This document shows positions 30,697-41,008 of a DNA stretch of 64,000 bases, piece after piece (position 1 is the stretch's first letter; each line of letters begins with the position of its first letter). A program made the position numbers and the translations under genes. The notes under the pieces were generated by a model. It saw only the letters and a program-made list of their open reading frames with translations, searched no databases and had not been told where the DNA came from. The stretch is from Rhynchopus sp. YZ270_cl-10 (taxonomy: Eukaryota > Euglenozoa > Diplonemea > Diplonemida > Diplonemidae): the NCBI GenBank assembly GCA_964035575.1, contig OZ037899.1, forward strand, positions 992,001 to 1,056,000, read 5' to 3'.

Positions 30697-30935
30697 CTGT
30701 TACAAAAAACTTGGCTCGAGTAGAGAAGTTGTTGTATTATGGTCCTCAAGTCAGCCACCAGGTCCTCAAGTTACCTACTTCTCGTCTCTTCCAGCAATAT
30801 GGTTTAACCTCTCAGCCCTCCCCCTTCGTCCCATCTCTCCAAAACACCCCAAAATCCAGATACCATTTATTGTTCTCTATTTCGACACAAAAACCCACAA
30901 AAAATCATCCAACCTTTTCAAAAAAACCAAAAGAA

Positions 30936-31646
30936 ATGACCTCCCCTGCCCACGGACCCACCCCCGCCACCGGCGTTCAGTTCACCTCCTACCCACAGAC
31001 CGTCCAGCCCTCTGCCTCTTCACCCCTTTCCATTGTCATGACCACGCACACCATGGCGTCACCTTCCTATGTACCGCATGGATGCGGGTTTTCGGAGTAC
31101 GCAACTTTGGGGAACCAGGGTGGGGTGCTGCAAAATAACAACAACAACAACCCGCAGTACACACAGTATTCCCCATACGTTGCCCCTCCCGCAGGACAGC
31201 CGGTGGTTATGTCACCGCCAAAGGATGTAGGGGCTGCGGTGCGTTCTCCACCTCGCATGGTGGCGCATCAGCCGTACGCTTGGGAGGCGGAGGAGGATTC
31301 AGTGTCATACACTGGGTCTGCCACGGCAAGCTCGTCTGTAGAGGAGAGCGTAGAAGGCAGCAGCGATGCAGTAGGTGAAGTCAAGGATGAGGTGGAGCAA
31401 GGTGCGTACCCCTGTAGGGACTTTGTTCGTGGGGTGTGCAGGCGTGGGGTGAACTGTAGGTTCCTGCATGTAGGGGCAAGTGAGGAGCAGATGTCGGAGC
31501 GGGGTCTGGTGTGCAAAGACTTCCGCCGAGGAAAATGTCTTCGCAGACACTGCCGTTTCCTGCACACATCGAAGGCGGGTGCGAAGAAGGCGGCGGAGAA
31601 GGTGGCCGAGGCGAGAGAAGGGGCAACAGAGAGAAGGGAAAACTAA
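30936..31646 (+). CDS. Tandem CCCH zinc-finger protein, 236 residues
   Basis: The ATG at 30936 (AAGAAATG) gives MTSPAHGPTP; the open frame further upstream is leader with repeat sequence. The first 150 residues are Ser/Thr/Pro/Gln/Asn-rich and disordered, with acidic stretches. Two fingers follow: CRDFVRGVCRRGVNCRFLH (C-x7-C-x5-C-x3-H, first Cys at 160) and CKDFRRGKCLRRHCRFLH (C-x7-C-x4-C-x3-H, first Cys at 193). A short Lys/Ala/Glu tail ends the protein. Spacing and the RFLH ends resemble the muscleblind/Unkempt group of RNA-binding fingers, so a role in mRNA processing or stability is likely. Its RNA targets are unknown. Confidence 0.85.
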   Translation: MTSPAHGPTPATGVQFTSYPQTVQPSASSPLSIVMTTHTMASPSYVPHGCGFSEYATLGNQGGVLQNNNNNNPQYTQYSPYVAPPAGQPVVMSPPKDVGAAVRSPPRMVAHQPYAWEAEEDSVSYTGSATASSSVEESVEGSSDAVGEVKDEVEQGAYPCRDFVRGVCRRGVNCRFLHVGASEEQMSERGLVCKDFRRGKCLRRHCRFLHTSKAGAKKAAEKVAEAREGATERREN

Positions 31647-31978
31647 GAGTGGTGGGTGTGCGTGTGTGACCCTTGCGTTTGTTGTAGATGTTTGAGGGTT
31701 GCCATTGCTTTTCAATACTGGGTGGTGACCTGAACCCCACCAGAAAGCCTTTTGCAGGAAACCTCGAAAAAAGTGAATACCGAGAAGCACATTTCTTAAT
31801 TTGTCTGTTTTGTTTTTTTTCAACCTCATTTCATCCCCTTTTGTTTTATATCGTAGTACAAGGCTGCGTGAACAAAGAAACGAATAATTCCATGGTGTGG
31901 CAAAAAGTGCGCAAGAAGTGCGAATCAGCCCCCTTCAAGCCGCACCATCAAATTAACCTTTTTTTTTCCGCGTCTTAT

Positions 31979-32013
31979 AGTGCCTTATTGCGTCCACAGA
32001 GGCGTTTTGCACT
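31979..32013 (+). promoter_or_regulatory. AGAG-loop hairpin, CACAGAGGCG variant
   Basis: AGTGC/GCACT outer and CGTC/GGCG inner stems, loop CACAGA, 330 bases past the CCCH stop. Confidence 0.55.
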
Positions 32014-32157
32014 GCCAAAAAAACTTCGTTTTATTTCTATTTTATTGTTGATGAACTAAAAACTCCCCAAAAAAACACAATACCAATCATAAAACTGGCT
32101 TAGGTTCACCCAACTTTCCTCTTTTTCTTTTCTTTCTATTGTTCGGATTTGTGTATG

Positions 32158-32169
32158 CCACCAGAGGCT
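32158..32169 (+). promoter_or_regulatory. AGAG-loop hairpin, ACCAGA loop
   Basis: Short GCC/GGC stem around ACCAGA, followed by TTATTCATCCATCTTTC, which resembles the tail of the copy at 29955. Confidence 0.35.
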
Positions 32170-32194
32170 TATTCATCCATCTTTCTTTTGTTCA

Positions 32195-32223
32195 GTGCCT
32201 GCGTCCCAGAGGCGTTTGCACTA
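32195..32223 (+). promoter_or_regulatory. AGAG-loop hairpin, best example of the CCAGAGGCG subtype
   Basis: AGTGC/GCACT and CGTC/GGCG stems are both intact around CCAGA. The tail ATCAAATTCACC is followed by poly-T. Confidence 0.6.
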
Positions 32224-32710
32224 TCAAATTCACCTTTTTTTTTTTTTGTTTCATTTATTCTCGTCGTGTTCAACACAATAGCCTTCGTGGAAGAGTGGAC
32301 TCTTTGCCTTATTTGCATATTCACTGAACCTAACGAACAAAAACGTAGAAGGCCTGCGTGTGTCCATTGTCCGATAACTCGTTTTTCGGGGAGAGAGAGA
32401 GAGGAGAGGGAAGGGGAAGTGTCGGATTTTCGTCTCTTATTTCCTCTCCCCCCCCTCCTTCGCCCTCCTCCTCCTCCCCCCCCCCGCATTAGCTTCTTCC
32501 CTTTTCCACTCCCCCCCGCATGCTGTCTTTCGATTTATGATTCCTTTCTTTTGGCTTGTTGCAACCCCGTGTTGATTGTAGTGGATTTTATTGATGTGTT
32601 GTGCACGAGGCACATGATTCATGTTTCAAAAATTTTCTCTTTTATTCTTCCCCCCAAAAAAAATTTTTTTTTGCGCGAAAGAAGAATCCCAATTTGTGTT
32701 ATTTTACGAT

Positions 32711-32725
32711 GTGCATGAGAGGCAC
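32711..32725 (+). promoter_or_regulatory. AGAG-loop hairpin, ATGAGAG loop
   Basis: GTGC/GCAC stem, the mirror of the GCAC/GTGC stem at 29955, around ATGAGAG. Confidence 0.5.
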
Positions 32726-33331
32726 GACCTTGTTATTTTATTTTTTGGGGAAAAAGAAAAATAAATGAAGTCCACTACTTCATCCTGGTTTACAGCCAAA
32801 AAAAAAAAAAAAAAACTAAAATTCCTCTCAAATTAATCTGATTTTTTTTCTTATTTTCAATTATCTTGAGACAAAAAAAAAAGATGATAAGGGATACAGT
32901 ACCCTGTAGATCGTTTGATGGGTCTTTTCGCCCCTATGCACTAGCTGGGATGAGGGGCTGATTTGCACACATCAGCACTGCAACGGTACTCACCCCTATG
33001 TGAGGATAGTCGGGGGCTGTTTTCTTCATTGTCTGCAGCCCTTTTTAGACTAAATTTACCTAAGCCACACACGGGACACATCTCAAGCTGCGAAATTTTC
33101 TGAAACAAATAATATCGTGGTTTTACCAACGACCGTTCAGATGGTCTAATTCACATTGGCAGTCAAAATGACTAGGCAATTGCCTTGTAAGACCAGATGT
33201 GTCATTTTGACGGTCAATTTTGACAGGACCGCCGTACATGATACGTAATTTAGAGGAGAAAATGCGAGACGAAAAAAAATATAGCGAACAAAAAACCCAA
33301 CACACAACTAATCAATAATACAAAAAAACTA

Positions 33332-33392
33332 TAGTGGAGCACACTCTAGGGTGGTTACACTAATACAAACCAAGTTTTCAAAAAAAAAAAAA
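33332..33392 (+). repeat. Short A-tailed repeat, copy 2
   Basis: TAGTGGAGCACACTCTAGGG to CAAGTTTTC plus about 12 A; nearly identical to the copy at 1747. Confidence 0.6.
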
Positions 33393-33814
33393 CGAACCCA
33401 TATTGTTTTTTCTCTCTGTCATCCACCTTGATTTTACCCTGAAATTTTGGTGGAGTTTTGTGGTTTTTTTTAATACCACCCAAACTCTCCCACATTTCAG
33501 GCAATCAGATAGATCATTTTATCCTCTGCAGGGAAACGTGTGAATAATGTATTGTCAATGAAGGGCCCTTTGCGGAGGAATAGGGCAAACCTGCAGGAAA
33601 CTAGAGCCCTGCTGTGTCTTGCCAAGTATCCGTGTGGTGTTTCTTTTGTTTTTTTTGTGTTATCAAGCATTGACGAATAGAAATGGAAAACGACGGATGG
33701 TGCGTGCCCGCTTTAGCGTATTGGTTTTCCACTAGCATCACTCACATTCATCAGTGAAAAACACAAACCTTTTGCGGTGCGATAAACGAAAAAGTGTTTT
33801 CTTTATTTCATTTA

Positions 33815-33914
33815 CCGTATTCGTAAATATGTTCGACCGTAAAAAATGACGAACTTCCAGAAAAATCCGGAAAATGACGAACTTTATTACGGTCGAACAT
33901 ATTTACGAATACGG
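33815..33914. mobile_element. 100-bp foldback MITE, TA target site
   Basis: Arms of about 30 bases (CCGTATTCGTAAATATG onward) are exact inverses, flanked by TA on both sides. The centre carries ATGACGAACTT twice. No ORF. Confidence 0.75.
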
Positions 33915-34365
33915 TAACTGTCATATCCTGAAGTCGTTTTCTATTTTGTGATTTTCAATAACCTCTTTATCCCCGGCGATCGGTCTTTCGTCCGCGGGAG
34001 TGTAGTTTTGTAGTACACACATGGTTCTAATGGAACCGAGAACCAAGAACCACAGTACCCTGCATCCGCCAATGATCGGTGAGGCATTTTGCATTTTTTT
34101 TTTTTCCAACTCTCATCACCCCCCCCTGTTTCACCCTTCGTGGGGGAAACAGACCACAAAGAAAGAGGGGAGCATTTTTTATTGATCCCTCCTATGCTAT
34201 CAATTGATTGATTGCATATGTTGGCATACCCTTCGAATTGTTTTGCTTCCCCTCTTCTATTGAACAAAGAGAGGCATCTTTACCAACATTCTCTCGTACG
34301 ATTATCTCGTTTTTTTTTAAAGATGTGTGCATCTTACAAGTTTTTTTTTAAAATCTTCTCATAAC

Positions 34366-34913
34366 CAGGGGTTAAGTTAGCTTTTTTTTTTTCTCGCTGA
34401 GTCGGGTTTTTATCGGCTTTTCTGGATTTTGCGAAAAATAACCCATTCCCTCCGCGAGCGCAGCGAGCGGGAAAATTTTTAAGGTGCACCTCCGCGAGCG
34501 TAGCGAGCGGAAAAAAAATTCCGCAATTTTTGGGCAAAGTTCAAAAATCCCACCAAAAAATGGGGGGACCCTGGGGATTTTTGGATTTGTCCTAACAATT
34601 TTGACCAACCTCAGTTCCCACTTCCTGCCTCATCCGCACTCTCGCAACACTAGTACTGAACCTCTTCATATGAATAATTCCCAGTTCTGACGGGGGGTTT
34701 GTTTGGGTCGGGAGGATATTTTTTTTCTTAGAGGGTGGGGCGGGAGGGGGCTCCGCCCCCACCCCTACCCCACCTTCCCAGCCTACACCACCCAAAAATT
34801 TGGATTTTTTTTTTTTTTTTCAGATTCCAATTTTTTTTTTTTTTTTTTGAAAAACCCGAAAACCCGAAAACCGGGTTTTGAAAACCCAGAAACCCGCCCT
34901 AACTTAACCCCTG
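34366..34913. mobile_element. Non-autonomous hAT-type element 1
   Basis: Terminal inverted repeat CAGGGGTTAAGTTAG (15 bases, exact), flanked by the direct repeat CTCATAAC at 34358-34365 and 34914-34921. It is 548 bp with no transposase. The interior has CGCGAGCGNAGCGAGCGG twice and a short direct repeat of AACCCGAAA. Confidence 0.85.
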
Positions 34914-35436
34914 CTCATAACCTCCCCGGTTGAGGTGTCACTTCCTCCGCTGGGCAGAAGGGCGGTCTTTTACTTTTATTTTTAGCCTGGAGGGGAGTAC
35001 TGGATGGCTTTTTCTTGTTGTTTCTTTTTTTTTTTTTTGATGTGGTCTTTTATAAGAAAAGGGGTGGCTGACAACACTAGGGACCTCTTTGGCCCAGAGC
35101 AGAGGCACGGGAGAGCGTCAGCAGCAGTCCAGGCCAGAGAGGCCAGAGACATGCCAGAGAGCACAACCCTTTTTTTTGCCAGTCACATTCTTTCAAAGTC
35201 TTTTTTTATTTTTTATTTTTTATTTTGGATCCTTGGTTTTTAGGGTACTCATATATGTTATGTTGGATGTATCTGTATACGTCCTTTGTGCTTTCTCTTT
35301 GAAAGATATGCGAAATTAATGTTATTTTTTGTTCTTTTTGTGGCTGCATCCTAGTTGGCTGTGTGTACATTTATTATTAAGACGTAATCTCTGTACACGT
35401 TACGGCCACTACCGTATGTAAGCGCTGCCATGTTGT

Positions 35437-35485
35437 GTGCTTTAATCCGGATGACTGGCATTGTCAGTCGCAAGGTGTCTGCATA
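35437..35485 (+). repeat. Hairpin repeat R9, copy 1
   Basis: GACTG-GCATTGT-CAGTC hairpin between TTAATCCGGAT and GGTGTCTGCAT. Related copies lie at 58301 and 60055. Confidence 0.45.
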
Positions 35486-35544
35486 TGTCCCCTCATTTTT
35501 TTTAATGTTCACCTTTTCACACACCCCCCTGCAGGGTTCTTTTT

Positions 35545-36302
35545 CAGTGCTCTCAAGATCCTCCACGTAGGGGAGGATATTTCCTCCAGGGGCTTTTTTT
35601 TTTTTTTTTCAGGCTTTTTTGGTGGAGGATTTCCTCCATTTTTTTTTTTTTTTTGGCGGGCTCGGGTGGAGGATTATCCTCCTAGGGGTTTTATAGTGGG
35701 GGTCACTTTGTCTCCCCCGAGGGAGCCAATATTTTCCCGAGCCTGTATGCACCGTCCAGGGCTGCACCTTAAAAAAATTCTGCCTGCGGCGCCATTTTCA
35801 TTTTTTGCTATTCAAAAAAAAGGGTTCGTTGAGTGATTCTGTGGTGTAAAAGGAAGCATTCTTACACCGTACCCTAATTTTTTTTCGCCTGCGGCGCCAT
35901 TTATATTAATTTTTTTGCTCCGCAAAAAAATAGAGTTGGCAATGTCTTTGGATACCCTTGCATTTTGCAGCCAAAAAATACAACTTGACCAAAGCTGCAA
36001 AATTTTTGCCGTTTTTAAAAAATTACCCGCCGTTGCATCAGCCCCTGCTTCTGGAAGACGTATTGGTTTTGTACGGTTCGTGGAGCGTATGGTGCAAGAG
36101 AAAGGATTAGATTTCCGTTTTTTATTACCTCGCAAAATTGACCCGCCTCTCCGCTCTGTGGCTGTCAGGGAGGCGCGCGCGAAGCGCGCGACGACCGCTT
36201 GTTGCGGGGGGGAAATTTTTTTTTTGGGGTTTTTTTTGCAAAAATAAAATCCTCCTCATTTCGAAAATTCTGCTTTTTTCGTGGAGGATCTTGAGAGCCC
36301 TG
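35545..36302. mobile_element. Non-autonomous hAT-type element 2
   Basis: Ends CAGTGCTCTCAAGATCC and, inverted, CAGGGCTCTCAAGATCC; 22 of 23 terminal bases match. Direct repeat TTCTTTTT at 35537-35544 and 36303-36310. It is 758 bp. Inside are several GGAGGAT/ATCCTCC inverted pieces and one reverse-oriented copy of repeat R6 (35777-35945). Confidence 0.85.
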
Positions 36303-36388
36303 TTCTTTTTGGTTTTTTTTTTTTTTTTCCAACCACGCTTTTTCAAAGGAAACTGGAGAGCAGGGGCGTCGAATATTACATTTTTTTT

Positions 36389-36524
36389 ACCAACTTTGCT
36401 TTACATTAGTCACGACAGTTGAAGGAACTGACTATTGACTTGTGCAAGCCAACGGTGAAACCACTAGCAAGACCGCAGTCAAGGTGTTTGCTTTACTGTC
36501 GTGGATAATGTAAAGCAAAGTTGG
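36389..36524. repeat. 136-bp element with about 30-bp inverted ends
   Basis: ACCAACTTTGCTTTACATTA opens the element and its inverse closes it; the match continues imperfectly through CACGACAGT. No ORF and no clear target duplication. Probably a small foldback element. Confidence 0.6.
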
Positions 36525-37116
36525 TCAAAACCCCCCCTACCCACACACAACACACGAGAGAGATCTAAGGGCTATGTTCTGCGCAAGAATTCCCCTCATA
36601 AGGCTTCCAACACAACACAACACAACAACGTGACTGAATGTAAAAAACGGCACCGAAAAAAAGAGGGTTTTTCCTTATCGCATCAGATACAGCGTTGAGG
36701 TATTTATCTAACCTGTGTGTCATGCTCTGGAGGGAATATCAGAGATGATTGAGGATTATTTAAAAATTAGAAACTCCTTTTTTTTTTTTTTTGTCCCGTA
36801 CTGCGTTCAGGGTGTGTTGCAAAACCACGTCACATACTGTTTTTCTCTGTATTCTTTTTCTTGCTTTGGTTCCCACCTTTCTCACTAAAAAAGGAAAAAA
36901 GAAGATGTGATTTTGTAGTGTTTATTTATGGCCGATTGGGAGGGGTTTTTTTTGTTTTGTTTTTCAATGGCTCATGGAATATCTTTACAAGAATTATGGA
37001 ATTTCGTGGATATCAAAAACAAAAAAAACAAAAATCCTCTCGTTCCCAGATGTTTTTGTTTAGGTGACTCAGTAGAAACAAAACGTTATTGGTACTCCAG
37101 AAATAAAAAATACCAA

Positions 37117-37228
37117 GTACGCAACAAGTACGCAATATAGGGTATTCCTGTATTTTTTTTTTTTTTTTTCGTGCACAAAGTGCGCAACAAGTACGCAGCA
37201 TGTACGCAACAAGTACGCAAAATGGGGT
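37117..37228 (+). repeat. AAGTACGCAAC repeat cluster, copy 1
   Basis: AAGTACGCAACAAGTACGC recurs several times, interrupted by poly-T, and ends CAAAATGGGGTTTTCAGG. The same unit occurs on both sides of the satellite at 45.5 and 46.75 kb. Confidence 0.5.
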
Positions 37229-37809
37229 TTTCAGGAGCACCAGTTATATTTTCCTTCTTCTTTCAGAAGTGTCTGAAAGATTCAGAGTGTTTTGCGCAAC
37301 ATAGACTACCATCTCTTTTGTCTTTGTGAACGAAAACAAAAAAACAGCCTTGATTGATCTTCTCAGTCAACTAGCGAATGCTGACTGAGTATAAAAAAAT
37401 AAAAATGCGCGGAGTTCACACGAGAAAGAAGCGAGGTGTCTACACGTCATCAATTTTTCAAAAAAAAAAAAGAAAAAGAAAAAGAAAAAATAATCACCAT
37501 AGGGCGACATTTGTGTACAGATCCTACCTCGGTAGGTGATTGTCGATACAACCATAATGAAAACAGAACGTGGATATGCAACTCAATTCAATGCGAAACT
37601 GCTCCTCTTCCCCCCCAAACCATTTTCTTTTTTTTTTTCCACTCCTATTTAAGCCATTCGGGTGTATACGGTTTAATGGTGTGCGTTCAGGTGTTGTTGA
37701 ACGTTTTTCACATTTTTATTTTTTTCTCTTTTTCCTGTCGTTCCCCGGCCTCGGGAAAAAGAGAAGGAAAAAAAAAAAAGAATTCTTAGGCGATTGTCAA
37801 CAACAAAAC

Positions 37810-37873
37810 AAAGTGGAGATTGCACAAACTGTGGCAACACAAACCGAGGCAACTCCACTACTCCAACAATTTT
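37810..37873 (+). repeat. Dispersed repeat R5, copy B
   Basis: Partner of 5732-5794. Here the ends GTGGAG and CTCCAC pair. An AGAG-type hairpin lies 130 bases downstream, so this could be the 3' remnant of a lost gene. Confidence 0.55.
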
Positions 37874-38003
37874 TATTAAAACACGTACAAAAAAAAAACC
37901 GAATCGGAACTTAAGTAGAAGTGCTTTTCGGGCGGAAGGGCAAGATGGGGTCCATCGAAGTGGGTTGCAACCACATTTTTTTTTTTTTTTGTTTGAGGTT
38001 TTT

Positions 38004-38023
38004 CTAAGCATTGTGAGGCTTAG
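38004..38023 (+). promoter_or_regulatory. AGAG-loop hairpin, perfect CTAAGC/GCTTAG stem
   Basis: Six perfect pairs around ATTGTGAG. No gene is recognised within 5 kb upstream. Confidence 0.5.
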
Positions 38024-38377
38024 GTTTAATCTCACAATTTTATTTTGTTTCTTTTTGTTACTTTTTTTTACCAATTTTTTTCTTTGTTTGTTACCCCCCT
38101 TCAGAGAGTTTAAAAAAAAAAATGTGTGTGCGTGCGGCTGTAACAGAACCACCATTTTTCAAAAACGAAAAAAAATAAAAAATCGTTCAGTCTCTCCCAA
38201 AAGAAAAGCACACCTCTCTCTGCCAGTGGGTTGTCAATTTTTTCCCTCCCAGAACACGCCATATCTGTGTCGCCTTTTTTTCCCTTCTTTTTTCTCTTTA
38301 TTTGCCTTCCCCTGCATGATACATCACCCAGCATGTTGCCTCTCTCATTCAATGCCTTTTTTTTTTTTTGTTCTTTT

Positions 38378-39121
38378 CAGTGTTTCCCAGCATCTCACCT
38401 AACTCTGAAAATAGGTGAGATTTTGCGGTTTTGCGGGTTTTTGTATAGGTGTGGCGAGCCCGGGCGCGCTTCGCGCGCCCGGGTCCCCACCTTAGCTCAA
38501 GTTGGGGGCCTCCGGCGGAATGTGAGAATTTCTCGGAGTTCGGCACTTCATTGATATTTGCACCAGGCACACGTGGTATACGAATTATCAGTAAACTCAG
38601 TACATTTACAAAATAAACGGCAGTCATGGCAGGCATGGCACCCAAGCGAAGCCACGGTACGCAACATTTCTAAAAATTGTTGACATAAATGTCACTGTCG
38701 TTGGAAGATTGGGGGGTCAGCTTGTTTTTGTGCCCAAAATTTTTTCAGCACTGCTGACCAGGGACATTGGGAACATAGGGATTTTTGCGGAGCAAAAAAA
38801 AAATCAAACAAATGGCGCCGCAGGCGAAAAAAAATTAGGGTACAGTGTAAAAATCTATCTTTTTACAGCACAAAGTCACACACCTAACCCTTTTTTGCGG
38901 AGCAAAAAAGGGAAAATGGCGCCGCAGGCAAAAAAAAATTGAGGTACAGCCTGAATGGTGCGGTCAGCAACCCAGTTCCCCATGGTACTCCCGTGGTTCA
39001 ACCATGATTTTTTTTTTTTTTTTTTTTTTTTTTCCTGCAGGTGAGATTTCTCACCTCACTTTTTTTTTTTTTTTTTTTTTGTGAGATTTCTCACCCCAAA
39101 ATCTCACCGTGGGAAACACTG
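38378..39121. mobile_element. Non-autonomous hAT-type element 3
   Basis: TIR CAGTGTTTCCCA (12 bases, exact); direct repeat GTTCTTTT at 38370-38377 and 39122-39129. It is 744 bp. Subterminal GGTGAGATTT units occur at both ends. Inside are a CCCGGGCGCGC hairpin near 38459 and a copy of repeat R6 (38713-38945). No transposase. Confidence 0.87.
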
Positions 39122-39465
39122 GTTCTTTTTTTTGTTTTTTTGCATTCTTATAAGCGTCACTGCACGTTTTCATCAAACCCCCCTTCTCCCTCTTCCCTTC
39201 TCTCCCCCCTTTTGTATTGTTACAATGGACGAGAATTACAAAAAGAAAGGGCAGCGTTCTTTTTTATACTTTATACCTCTGAAAGGGAACCCGACACATT
39301 CTATAAAAGGGAGTACATATCAAATGTAAACCACGAAAATGGATGTAGGACTGCATAGTTGGGGGTGTCCACCCACACAGCCGGCCCACCAAGGTACACT
39401 GTTCACAGGGGCTTTTTGTATTTCAACTCTACTTTTAAATTCAGATTCAAAAAAAAACACAAAAA

Positions 39466-40698
39466 ATGCACCACAGCGGTAAAGACGCGAAAACCCTTTT
39501 TGAGTATTTCCTTGCGTTGTACTCATGGTTTGACGAGCAGGAGGGGCACCCTGCAGACTCCCGCAGGACACGCAGCCTCACCTCCTGGAGGGCCTTCCGC
39601 CGCGCACACAGCGACTGCCTGCAGATGGACGCCGACAACGCTGCTGTCGTACAGCAGTTCATCCCTGAAGACTTTACAGCATTACACGGCGGCAGCCCTA
39701 CGACCGTCTTCGAAGACACACCCATGGACACCTCCTCCTCCCCTCTCACAGATCTCATTTCTGAAGACGAAGACGAAGAAGAAGAAGAAGAAGAGATCCC
39801 ACAGAGCCCACCATGCGAAGCGGAGGAGGAGGAAGAAGAAGGAGAAGACGACGAGGAGCAGACCCCCTCCTTCGCAAAGCAGTACGCGAAGCATTGGGTA
39901 AAGGAGATCGCTTTGGATATTGGCGGGTGGACGCCAAAGGAGGTGGCAGAATTTATCCTGAGCCTTGCAAGAAAAGGGAAGTGTACCAGCAAGCCTCGCC
40001 TTGAGGCAGTAGCAAAGGCGGTGATAGGGGGCTCTGTGGATGGGTCGCTTCTTCTTGCAGGAGGGGCAGATATTTTGGTGGAACGAACCGTGGGGTACGT
40101 CAAATGGGATAAAGGGACCCTCAAAAGAGAGGCGAATGGTATTATTAAACACCTTCTTGCCGCAAAATCTGCGTCAGAATTGGGTTATTTCGAACGAAAC
40201 AAACGGGTGAAAGCGTTGTACGAAACCTCCGACTTGATTGATATCATCAAAACCGCGTTGCTTCCGTGCGATTTAGCTGACGTTCGGTACACCACATTGA
40301 GCACCAGAGTAAGCGGGGATAGATGCTGTACGGTAACAGGGGTTGACGACGACGTCTGCAACCTCGCAGGGAACAGCCCACAGATCTTCAAGGTAGTGTC
40401 CGTCGTAACCCCCGAGACGCCAATGGAGGTCAACCACAACATGATATACTTCAAGGACAAACGCAACGTATGGACCCTCCTCTGTAGTGTAGACTTCATG
40501 GCACACGGCGACGCCCCTCCTGGACATTGGCACTTCAACCGTGCTCCCCTAGGTGAGCTAGTGCCGCATTGGGGACCAGGAAATAATGTCTTTCACGGCT
40601 CTCCCGAAGCCTGTCCAGTGTGGTGGCATCTTATCCCAGTGGGAATGAAATACCGTACCACACCAGAAAGGAGCCCTCTCTTTAGCTGGGCGAGTTGA
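39466..40698 (+). CDS. SAM-domain protein with acidic region, 410 residues
   Basis: Single exon; ATG at 39466 (AAAAAATG), stop TGA at 40696. Residues 1-70 are a small unrecognised domain (DAKTLFEYFLALYSWFDEQ). About 95-135 is a highly acidic Glu/Asp tract, probably flexible. From W155 (WTPKEVAEFILSLARKG...VDGSLLLAGGADIL) the pattern fits a sterile alpha motif, a helical interaction domain. The C-terminal 200 residues are globular, Cys- and Trp-containing, ending near WWHLIPVGMKYRTTPERSP, and match nothing I know. Function is unknown; a protein- or RNA-binding adaptor is plausible. It begins 345 bases after hAT-type element 3. Confidence 0.8.
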   Translation: MHHSGKDAKTLFEYFLALYSWFDEQEGHPADSRRTRSLTSWRAFRRAHSDCLQMDADNAAVVQQFIPEDFTALHGGSPTTVFEDTPMDTSSSPLTDLISEDEDEEEEEEEIPQSPPCEAEEEEEEGEDDEEQTPSFAKQYAKHWVKEIALDIGGWTPKEVAEFILSLARKGKCTSKPRLEAVAKAVIGGSVDGSLLLAGGADILVERTVGYVKWDKGTLKREANGIIKHLLAAKSASELGYFERNKRVKALYETSDLIDIIKTALLPCDLADVRYTTLSTRVSGDRCCTVTGVDDDVCNLAGNSPQIFKVVSVVTPETPMEVNHNMIYFKDKRNVWTLLCSVDFMAHGDAPPGHWHFNRAPLGELVPHWGPGNNVFHGSPEACPVWWHLIPVGMKYRTTPERSPLFSWAS

Positions 40699-41008
40699 AA
40701 AATTTAAAAAAAAAAAGTGGAAAAGAAAGGAAAAAAAAAAATTCGTTGTGTGGTATTTTCTAGCCTGTAGATACTGCAAAAAAATCTTTCGATTCAAAAA
40801 CAAAAAAAAAAATCTTCCCCATAGCTCCCCTTTTTTTCCCCACGATTTTGTTTTGTAGATGCGTGAATGAAGAAGGCACAACCATCTAAATCTAACTTTT
40901 TTTTTTTTTTTTGCGCTTTTTATTTTACTCTCTTTTTTATTGAAAATCGAGAGTAATTTTTGATTTTTTGTTTTTTTTTTTTCCTGGGCGGAGTGGTGGG
41001 GGGGTTAC

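Larger units (their letters stand above)
29882..30935. other. Intergenic region with three snap-back structures
   Basis: No gene seen. It holds an AGAG-loop hairpin at 29955, an 81-bp near-palindrome at 30026, a 13-bp-stem hairpin at 30141, a weak AAGAGGCAC variant near 30470, and repeat R2 copy B at 30626. The last 200 bases are C/A-rich leader of the CCCH gene. Confidence 0.6.
31647..39465. other. 7.8-kb gene-poor region rich in small mobile elements
   Basis: No convincing host gene. It begins with four AGAG-loop hairpins (31979-32725) in the 3' flank of the CCCH gene. Then come an A-tailed repeat, a 100-bp TA-flanked foldback element, three hAT-type elements, a 136-bp inverted repeat, repeat R5 copy B and a ninth AGAG hairpin site at 38004. 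A minus-strand frame at 32941-33129 has a CPVC...CSADVC pair like a zinc ribbon but is short and isolated. Poly-A and poly-T tracts fill the remainder. Confidence 0.65.
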
